Of a stretch of 9,313 bases of DNA, positions 1 through 5,361 are shown one piece after another. The position numbers and the translations under genes are program-made. This stretch comes from Pseudodesulfovibrio sp. GTDB lineage: Bacteria; Desulfobacterota; Desulfovibrionia; Desulfovibrionales; Desulfovibrionaceae. Each line of letters opens with the position of its first letter. Within the stretch, counting starts at the first letter, position 1. The stretch covers positions 1 to 9,313 of the forward strand of contig JAFLJW010000438.1 of NCBI GenBank assembly GCA_022712815.1, given 5' to 3'. The notes under the pieces are model-generated. The model was not told where the DNA came from. It was given only the letters and a program-made list of their open reading frames with translations, and did not search any database.

Positions 1-1
1 T

Positions 2-964
2 TTCTTCGGTGCCAGCCTTCCGTACACGGCATTCACCATCTTCCTTATTGGCTTTATTTATAAAGTCATCAACTGGGGTCGGAGCCCTGTTCCGTTCCGT
101 ATCCCCACAACCGGTGGCCAGTTCAAATCATTTGATACCAAGCTGTTCCCGCAGAACAAGTACGACTGTCCTCAGACCGGCGCCCAGACCTTTGTGCGCA
201 TGGTCCTGGAAGTCTTTGCTTTCCGCTCCTTGTTCCGCAACACTACGGCATCATTGCATGACACAAAAAACGGCCCTGTGGTCGCCTACAAGTCGAGCAA
301 ATGGCTTTGGATTTTCGCCATCACGTTCCATTATTCCTTTTTCATTATCGCCCTGCGGCACCTGCGCCTGTTCCTTGAGCCGGTCCCGTTCTTCGTGAAC
401 GGCCTGGAGTTCATCGACGGCCTTTTGCAGATCGGCGCGCCCACCATGTACCTGGCTGATCTCGGCCTGGTCGCCGGTGTGTTGCTGCTGCTCGGACGCA
501 GGCTCCTTGACCCCAAGATCAATTACATCTCGTATGTCTCCGACTACTTCCCGTTGTTCTTGATTCTGGCTATCGCCCTGTCGGGCATTTACATGCGCTA
601 CTACGCCAAGGTTGATGTCATCGCGATCAAGGAGCTGACCATGGGTCTGGTAACTTTCAGCTACCATATCCCGGAAACCATCAGTGTCTCCTTCTTCATC
701 CACCTCTTCCTGGTCAGTACCCTCATGGTGTACTTCCCGTTCAGCAAGCTGATGCACTTTCCCGGTGTCTTCCTGTCTCCGACACGGAATCAGCCCAATG
801 ACACACGCGCAAAGCACCATGTGAACCCCTGGAATGATCCGGCTATCAAGGCCCATGCCTATGCGGACTACGAAAAAGAATTCGGAGTTCCCATGGCTGA
901 GGTTGGTTTGCCCCTGGATGATCCCGAACACGGCAAGGCCCCCGAAGAAGAGGCTGACGCCTAA
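2..964 (+). CDS. dsrM: DsrM, membrane cytochrome b subunit of DsrMKJOP (5' partial)
   Basis: DsrM is the NarI-like diheme cytochrome b subunit of the DsrMKJOP complex. It exchanges electrons with the menaquinone pool and passes them to DsrK on the cytoplasmic side. The reading frame is open from base 2, so the true start lies upstream; the ATG at 194 is internal. 320 residues are visible. Five hydrophobic segments can be seen, at visible residues about 5-24, 98-124, 150-168, 182-200 and 226-248. Histidines H110 and H120 lie in one helix, and H234 and H252 lie in and just after the last helix (FPFSKLMHF resembles the NarI heme helix); these four are the likely ligands of two b hemes. The C-terminal tail of about 65 residues is hydrophilic and acidic. 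The neighbour dsrK follows after 46 nt. Identity is secure from sequence character plus the downstream dsrKJOP order. The missing N-terminus probably holds another membrane segment. Confidence 0.93.
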   Translation, partial: FFGASLPYTAFTIFLIGFIYKVINWGRSPVPFRIPTTGGQFKSFDTKLFPQNKYDCPQTGAQTFVRMVLEVFAFRSLFRNTTASLHDTKNGPVVAYKSSKWLWIFAITFHYSFFIIALRHLRLFLEPVPFFVNGLEFIDGLLQIGAPTMYLADLGLVAGVLLLLGRRLLDPKINYISYVSDYFPLFLILAIALSGIYMRYYAKVDVIAIKELTMGLVTFSYHIPETISVSFFIHLFLVSTLMVYFPFSKLMHFPGVFLSPTRNQPNDTRAKHHVNPWNDPAIKAHAYADYEKEFGVPMAEVGLPLDDPEHGKAPEEEADA

Positions 965-967
965 GGG

Positions 968-982
968 TCACCCCTACGGTGA
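968..982 (+). other. Small hairpin in the dsrM-dsrK gap
   Basis: TCACC (968-972) and GGTGA (978-982) form a perfect 5-bp stem around a 5-nt loop, 4 nt after the dsrM stop and 14 nt before the dsrK ribosome binding site (AGGAGA, 997-1002). It lacks a T-tract, so it is not an intrinsic terminator. It could mark an mRNA processing or stability site that adjusts DsrM relative to DsrK, but a stem this short can arise by chance. Confidence 0.25.
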
Positions 983-1010
983 TACTTCTTTATCTTAGGA
1001 GATAAAAGAT

Positions 1011-2681
1011 ATGTCCGACATGCCTAAAGCAGATGAGCTCTTCAAGAGCATAGACTACACTCCTCCGATCTCAGGTTGGATGGAGACCCCGGTGGATTTT
1101 TCACCGGGCAACTGGTGTTATCCGGCCAAGCCGGAAAAAATGGCGTACATGGAGTCCAAGCTCCCCGGCCTGTGGGGTCCGACCCGCGAATGGAGTCCGG
1201 GTGAGGCTGATTGGAAGCTCCCCTCCAACTGGAAAGAAATTGTCGTCAACGGCTTCAAGGAGCGTCTGGGTAAATTCCGTTCGCTGAAGCTGTTCATGGA
1301 TATCTGTGTTCGTTGCGGTGCCTGTGCAGACAAGTGCCACTTCTTCATCGGTTCCGGCGACCCCAAGAATATGCCTGTTCTCAGGGCCGAGCTGATGCGC
1401 TCGGTTTATCGCGGCGAGTTCACCCTTGCCGGGAAAATCCTGACCAAGCTGACCGGTTCCCGCGTCATGGAAGAAGATGTCCTGAAAGAATGGTTCATCT
1501 ACTTCTACCAATGTACTCAGTGCCGTCGTTGTTCCCTGTACTGCCCTTACGGCATCGACACAGCGGAAATGACCATGATGGCACGCGAGCTGATGCATCT
1601 GGTTGGCCTGAACACCAACTGGATCATGGAGCCTGTTTCCAACTGTAATATCACCGGTAACCACCTCGGTATTCAGCCCCACGCCTTCAAGGATATCGTG
1701 GACTTCATGGTTGACGACATCGAGGAAATCACCGGCAAGAAAGTCAAGGCCCCGCTCAATGAGCACGGTCACGACATTCTGTTCATCACCCCTTCCGGTG
1801 ATGTCTTTGCCGATCCCGGCATCTACACCTTCATGGGTTACCTGATGCTGTTTGACAAAATCGGCCTCGACTACACCATGTCCACCTACGCATCAGAAGG
1901 CGGCAACTTCGGTTCGTTCACCAATAACGAAACCATGAAGAAGCTCAACGCCAAGATGTACGCCGAAGCCAATCGCCTCGGCTGCAAGTGGATTCTGGGA
2001 GGCGAGTGCGGCCACATGTGGCGCGTCGTCCATCAGTACATGGATACCATGACCGGCGATACTCAGGGTGAGCAGATGACCACTCCGGTCAGTCCGATCA
2101 CCGGTACCGTGTTCGATACCTCTGCGGCCACCAAGATGCTCCACATCACCGAGTTCACTGCCGACCTCATCAAGCACGGCAAGGTGGACTTTGACAAGAG
2201 CCGCAACGATCACCTGCGCGTCACCTTCCATGATTCCTGCAACCCTGCCCGTGGCATGGGACTGCTGGACGAGCCGCGTTATATCATCAAGGCCGTCTGC
2301 AACAACTTCTTCGAGATGCCCGAAGCCACCATCCGCGAGCAGACTTTCTGCTGCGCTGGCGGTTCCGGCCTCAACACCGAAGAAATCCTTGAGATTCGTC
2401 TCCGCGGCGGCCTGCCCCGTGGCAACGCACTCAAATACGTTCAGGACGAACATGGTGTGAACACCATGGCCTGCATCTGCGCCATTGACCGCGCCACCCT
2501 GATCCCGCTGGCTGACTACTGGGCACCCGGTGTCACCATTACCGGCGTACATGAAATGGTTGCCAACGCTCTTATCTTCGAGGAAGGCGAAGAGCGCACC
2601 ATAGACATGCGCCTGGAGCCTCTGCCCGGTTTCGAGGATGAGGATGACGACTGGACGCCCCCGAACACGGAGGATGCATAA
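1011..2681 (+). CDS. dsrK: DsrK, HdrD-like iron-sulfur catalytic subunit of DsrMKJOP
   Basis: DsrK is the cytoplasmic subunit, related to heterodisulfide reductase HdrD, thought to act on the DsrC trisulfide made by sulfite reductase DsrAB. The 556-residue protein has two classical [4Fe-4S] motifs, C99-x2-C-x2-C-x3-C109 and C168-x2-C-x2-C-x3-C178. The C-terminal half carries the CCG-type cysteines expected for the noncubane cluster: C333 in GGECGHMW, C410 in HDSCNPARG, C447-C448 in FCCAGG, and C488/C490. The extreme C-terminus is acidic (EDEDDD near 542-547). There is no signal peptide or membrane segment, so it must be held by DsrM. The start is set by AGGAGA at 997-1002, eight nt upstream of the ATG. 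dsrJ begins at the base after the stop codon, indicating translational coupling. Function rests on family knowledge; the motifs are seen directly. Confidence 0.96.
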   Translation: MSDMPKADELFKSIDYTPPISGWMETPVDFSPGNWCYPAKPEKMAYMESKLPGLWGPTREWSPGEADWKLPSNWKEIVVNGFKERLGKFRSLKLFMDICVRCGACADKCHFFIGSGDPKNMPVLRAELMRSVYRGEFTLAGKILTKLTGSRVMEEDVLKEWFIYFYQCTQCRRCSLYCPYGIDTAEMTMMARELMHLVGLNTNWIMEPVSNCNITGNHLGIQPHAFKDIVDFMVDDIEEITGKKVKAPLNEHGHDILFITPSGDVFADPGIYTFMGYLMLFDKIGLDYTMSTYASEGGNFGSFTNNETMKKLNAKMYAEANRLGCKWILGGECGHMWRVVHQYMDTMTGDTQGEQMTTPVSPITGTVFDTSAATKMLHITEFTADLIKHGKVDFDKSRNDHLRVTFHDSCNPARGMGLLDEPRYIIKAVCNNFFEMPEATIREQTFCCAGGSGLNTEEILEIRLRGGLPRGNALKYVQDEHGVNTMACICAIDRATLIPLADYWAPGVTITGVHEMVANALIFEEGEERTIDMRLEPLPGFEDEDDDWTPPNTEDA

Positions 2682-3071
2682 ATGAAAATGCACTACGGTT
2701 TCCCGATCATCGTCGGCCTTGGCCTTTTCATCGGGTTGCTCTGCCTCCCGTTTGTCATCGGCAAGGGCATAACCAAAGAATACAAGCAGCCCGAACTCAA
2801 GCTTCCAGCCAATGAGAAGGAGTGCATCGAGTCCAAGGAGTTCATGCGCAGGGAGCACATGCAGCTTCTCAACGACTGGCGCGACTGGGCTCTGCGTGAT
2901 GGCAAAAGGATCTATACCAACCACGCTGGCAAGGAGTTCACCATCAGTCTGCAAAACACCTGCATGAAGTGCCATAACAACAAGGCCGACTTCTGCGACA
3001 AGTGTCATACTGATGCCGGTGTCTCTCCCTACTGCTGGGATTGCCACATTCAGCCGGAGGGTTTGAAATAA
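2682..3071 (+). CDS. dsrJ: DsrJ, periplasmic triheme cytochrome c of DsrMKJOP
   Basis: DsrJ is a small triheme c-type cytochrome on the periplasmic face of the complex. The 129-residue protein has a hydrophobic N-terminal segment (about residues 6-26) that likely stays as a membrane anchor. A polar region follows, then three CxxCH heme sites at residues 94-98 (CMKCH), 105-109 (CDKCH) and 118-122 (CWDCH). C48 is the only cysteine between the anchor and the heme sites. In characterised DsrJ one heme has unusual His/Cys ligation, and C48 is the best candidate here (inference). The ATG directly follows the dsrK stop and is preceded by GGAGG at 2669-2673 inside dsrK; M3 is a less likely start. The stop codon overlaps the dsrO ATG by one base (TAATG). 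Confidence 0.95.
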   Translation: MKMHYGFPIIVGLGLFIGLLCLPFVIGKGITKEYKQPELKLPANEKECIESKEFMRREHMQLLNDWRDWALRDGKRIYTNHAGKEFTISLQNTCMKCHNNKADFCDKCHTDAGVSPYCWDCHIQPEGLK

Positions 3072-3838
3072 TGAAGAACAATAGAAGAGCCTTCATCAAA
3101 CTTGCCGGTATTGCCGCAGCAGGACTCGCCCTGGCCCCCAAGGCCATGGCTTCCAGCGGTGCATCCCCGGTCAAGAAAAATCCGGCTGGCATCACCGCCA
3201 AGCGTTGGGCCATGGTCATTGATTCGACCAAGCTGCACACCAAGGAAGACATCGCCAAACTGGCTGAGGTCTGTCACTCCATTCACAATGTCCCGCATAT
3301 CGAGGGCAATCAGAATGTGAAGTGGATATGGGGCGCCCCGTATGCTCAGGCCTTCCCGGAGCAGGAAAATCCGCATCTGGCGGAAGAAGTCCACGAACGC
3401 GAGTATATCCTGCTGTGCAACCACTGCGAGAACCCGCCCTGCGTGCGTGTCTGTCCCACTCAGGCGACCTACAAACGCCCGGACGGCATTGTGGCCATGG
3501 ATTACCATCGCTGCATCGGCTGTCGCTACTGCATGGCCGGTTGCCCCTACGGTTCCCGTTCCTTCAACTGGGGTGAGCCCCGCGAAGGTTTGGACCTGTC
3601 CAAGCTGAACCCTGAGTTCCCCACCCGCATGCGCGGTGTCGTCGAGAAGTGCAACTTCTGTGTCGAACGCCTTGCAGTGGGCAAGCTGCCCGCTTGTGTC
3701 GAGGCCTCTGAGGGCGCCATTGTTTTCGGCGACCTCTCCGACCCCGACTCCGATGTCCGCAAGGTCCTTCGTGAGCGGTTCACCATTCGTCGTAAACCCG
3801 CTGTCGGTACCGAGCCGGGCGTTTACTACATCATATAG
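3071..3838 (+). CDS. dsrO: DsrO, Tat-exported periplasmic ferredoxin subunit of DsrMKJOP
   Basis: DsrO is the periplasmic iron-sulfur subunit that should pass electrons between DsrJ and the membrane protein DsrP. I place the start at 3071, giving 255 residues. GGAGG lies at 3056-3060, and the protein then opens with a twin-arginine signal (NNRRAFIKLAG, residues 3-13, then an alanine-rich stretch to about residue 28). An in-frame ATG at 3041 would bury the signal. Cysteines fall in four groups: only C68 in the first; C116, C119, C124 and C128; C148, C151, C154 and C158; and C194, C197 and C209, with serine at 213 where a fourth cysteine is usual in NrfC/PsrB-type proteins. This pattern supports three [4Fe-4S] clusters rather than four. 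dsrP follows after 11 nt. Confidence 0.95.
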   Translation: MKNNRRAFIKLAGIAAAGLALAPKAMASSGASPVKKNPAGITAKRWAMVIDSTKLHTKEDIAKLAEVCHSIHNVPHIEGNQNVKWIWGAPYAQAFPEQENPHLAEEVHEREYILLCNHCENPPCVRVCPTQATYKRPDGIVAMDYHRCIGCRYCMAGCPYGSRSFNWGEPREGLDLSKLNPEFPTRMRGVVEKCNFCVERLAVGKLPACVEASEGAIVFGDLSDPDSDVRKVLRERFTIRRKPAVGTEPGVYYII

Positions 3839-3849
3839 GGGGAATCAGA

Positions 3850-5103
3850 ATGCTCGAAATAGCCTTGAAAGGTTCCAAAAGATACTATGGCTGGATTGCC
3901 TTCCTCCTGGTGCTCATCGGCATCGGGTCCATGGCTTACGTGAACCAGCTTATGGTCGGCCTGAAAACCACGGGCATGAGCAGGGATGTTTCCTGGGGAT
4001 TTTATATCTCCCAGTTCACCTACCTGGTCGGTCTGGCTGCCTCCGGCGTCATGATCGTGTTGCCCCATTACTTCCACAATTACAAAAAGAACAAGCACAT
4101 GGTCATCTTCGGCGAATTCATGGCAATCGCCGCCTGTGTCATGTGCATGCTGTTCATTGCTGTTGATGTCGGTCAGCCTACTCGTATGCTGAACGTCATG
4201 CTGTATCCCACGCCCAACTCCATTCTGTTCTGGGATATGACCGTACTTTGCGGCTATCTCGGACTGAACCTGATGGTTGGCTGGATATGCCTGGAGGCAG
4301 ACCGTCAGCGTCTTCCGCATCCCAAATGGCTGAAGCCCTTCATCTACACATCGATTATTTGGGCTTTCTCCATCCACACCGTGACCGCATTCCTGTATCA
4401 GGGCCTGCCCGGTCGCCATTACTGGCTCACCGCCATTCTGGCTGCCCGTTTCCTGGCGAGTGCGTTCTGTTCCGGTCCCGCAATCCTGTTGCTGGTCCTG
4501 AAAATCACTGAAAAGTTCACCACTTTCCAGATGCCCAAGGATGCCGTGAAAACTCTGGTCAAGATCATCATGTACGCCATGTGCGTCAACATGTTCTTCT
4601 TCCTGCTTGAGGTCTTCACCTCCTTCTACTCCAACATCCCGGGTCACATGCATCCCATCATCTACTTGTTCTCCGGAGCCCATGGGCACCACGAACTGGT
4701 TCCGTACATGTGGACCTTCATCGGTTTCGCCTTCCTGAGCATCGCCCTTTTGGTGACGCCCAAACTGCGCGAAAACCACAAGCTGCTGCCTTGGACCCTC
4801 TGCATCCTCGTGATCGCCACATGGTTGGACAAGGGCCTTGGTCTGGTAATCGGTGGTTTCAACCCCACCCCGTTCGATACCATCACTCCTTACATGCCCA
4901 CCGGCAAGGAACTGTTGGTTTCCATGATGGTCTACGCCATCGGCGCATTGATCGTGACTGTTCTCTTCAAGATCGCAACCGGTGTCAAAGCAGAAATGGG
5001 TCACTCCCAGGCCTTGCCTTGCGGTTGTTCCACAGAGGACTTCTGCGACTGCGCGGAAAAGGCCGAAGCGGCTGCCGAAGCCGCTGCCACAGTCGAGGCC
5101 TAA
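3850..5103 (+). CDS. dsrP: DsrP, NrfD-like integral membrane subunit of DsrMKJOP
   Basis: DsrP belongs to the NrfD/PsrC family of quinone-interacting membrane proteins and pairs with DsrO. The 417-residue protein shows about ten hydrophobic segments: residues near 12-36, 50-71, 78-103, 116-142, 162-184, 196-216, 234-256, 274-302, 310-332 and 350-374. It has no heme c motif. Typical NrfD features include the aromatic and histidine-rich loop GAHGHHELVP before the eighth segment. A run of six bases, GGGGGA at 3838-3843, serves as ribosome binding site. The cytoplasmic-looking tail contains two CxC pairs (C391/C393 and C399/C401) followed by an alanine- and glutamate-rich end. It is the last gene of the operon; an intrinsic terminator begins 58 nt after the stop. 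Confidence 0.95.
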   Translation: MLEIALKGSKRYYGWIAFLLVLIGIGSMAYVNQLMVGLKTTGMSRDVSWGFYISQFTYLVGLAASGVMIVLPHYFHNYKKNKHMVIFGEFMAIAACVMCMLFIAVDVGQPTRMLNVMLYPTPNSILFWDMTVLCGYLGLNLMVGWICLEADRQRLPHPKWLKPFIYTSIIWAFSIHTVTAFLYQGLPGRHYWLTAILAARFLASAFCSGPAILLLVLKITEKFTTFQMPKDAVKTLVKIIMYAMCVNMFFFLLEVFTSFYSNIPGHMHPIIYLFSGAHGHHELVPYMWTFIGFAFLSIALLVTPKLRENHKLLPWTLCILVIATWLDKGLGLVIGGFNPTPFDTITPYMPTGKELLVSMMVYAIGALIVTVLFKIATGVKAEMGHSQALPCGCSTEDFCDCAEKAEAAAEAAATVEA

Positions 5104-5123
5104 GGGCCACGGCTACAAGCCTG

Positions 5124-5147
5124 GCAACGTAACGTCACCTCGCTAGG
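5124..5147 (+). repeat. Left copy of 24-bp direct repeat (possible attL core)
   Basis: This copy starts GCAACGTAACGT and ends CTCGCTAGG, and is identical over 24 bases to 8201-8224. The flanking base differs at each end (G versus T before, T versus C after), so the exact repeat is 24 bp. The following 13 bases match at 9 positions and all four differences are C/T transitions. It lies between the dsrP stop and the terminator, so it is transcribed with the operon. Confidence 0.85.
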
Positions 5148-5160
5148 TTATATGGCTTAT

Positions 5161-5196
5161 AAAAAGGCCCCGCTCCGAATGGAGCGGGGCCTTTTT
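5161..5196 (+). terminator. Strong intrinsic terminator of the dsr operon
   Basis: A 16-bp perfect stem (5161-5176 with 5181-5196) encloses a GAAT loop. Its core GGCCCCGCTCC pairs with GGAGCGGGGCC, and flanking A5 and T5 tracts extend the stem. The symmetry means it should also stop transcription arriving from the right. It is the left member of a pair of related terminators (see 8241-8275). It both ends dsrMKJOP and shields the downstream cargo promoter from read-through. Confidence 0.93.
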
Positions 5197-5270
5197 ATGT
5201 ATCCAGAGTGACTGCCTAAACAAACCTTTAGTAGTTTTCAGCCAGACACAGCTAGAATGAAAAGTGATCC

Positions 5271-5284
5271 CACTCAACAGAGTG
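5271..5284. promoter_or_regulatory. Short dyad at the -35 position of the cargo promoter
   Basis: CACTC and GAGTG form a perfect 5-bp inverted repeat around AACA. Its right half covers the place where a -35 box would fall for the TATAAT at 5302. It could be a regulator site, but the size is small and it may be accidental. The rest of 5197-5361 holds no gene. Confidence 0.25.
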
Positions 5285-5307
5285 AAGTAGGTTAAATTTT
5301 TTATAAT
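5279..5307 (+). promoter_or_regulatory. Likely sigma-70 promoter of the cargo operon
   Basis: A perfect -10 hexamer, TATAAT, lies at 5302-5307. With 17-bp spacing the -35 would be AGAGTG (5279-5284), a poor match to TTGACA, so the promoter may depend on an activator or be weak. Transcription would begin near 5314, giving a leader of about 48 nt before the ATG at 5362. A T-rich stretch precedes the -10. It points away from dsrP and starts after the dsr terminator. Confidence 0.5.
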
Positions 5308-5315
5308 ACTGTTTC

Positions 5316-5328
5316 CTATTTTTAATAG
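5316..5328. promoter_or_regulatory. Dyad at the predicted transcription start (possible operator)
   Basis: CTATT and AATAG form a perfect inverted repeat around TTT, immediately after the predicted start site of the cargo promoter. A repressor bound here would block initiation. In AT-rich DNA such a short dyad arises easily, so the call is tentative. Confidence 0.25.
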
Positions 5329-5349
5329 ATAGTGTTATGGCTTTTTATT

Positions 5350-5356
5350 AAGGAGA
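5350..5356 (+). promoter_or_regulatory. Shine-Dalgarno site fixing the ATPase start at 5362
   Basis: AAGGAGA ends 5 nt before the ATG at 5362. An upstream in-frame GTG at 5332 would add ten residues (beginning LWLFIKEIY) and would place this ribosome binding site inside the coding sequence, so the ATG at 5362 is preferred. Confidence 0.8.
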
Positions 5357-5361
5357 TATAT

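Noticed and set aside
251..931. Reverse-strand open frame opposite dsrM
   Set aside because: It is a shadow of dsrM with low-complexity polar composition and no recognisable domain.
1893..3047. Long reverse-strand open frame (384 codons) across dsrK and dsrJ
   Set aside because: It is antisense to two clearly recognised genes, shows no motif, and arises from the codon bias of GC-rich genes on the other strand.
3041..3070. Upstream in-frame ATG for dsrO
   Set aside because: It lies inside dsrJ and would put ten residues before the twin-arginine signal; the ATG at 3071 has a good ribosome binding site and the usual coupled overlap.
3826..5004. Long reverse-strand open frame (392 codons) opposite dsrP
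   Set aside because: The His/Asp/Gln/Gly-rich product is the antisense image of a membrane protein gene; dsrP is unambiguous.
5124..5196. Integron attC-like site
   Set aside because: The repeat lacks paired GTTRRRY/RYYYAAC cores, there is no integron integrase in the window, and the folded part is an ordinary terminator stem with a T-tract.
5332..5361. GTG start for the ATPase gene
   Set aside because: It has no ribosome binding site and would place the strong AAGGAGA inside the coding region; the ATG at 5362 fits better.
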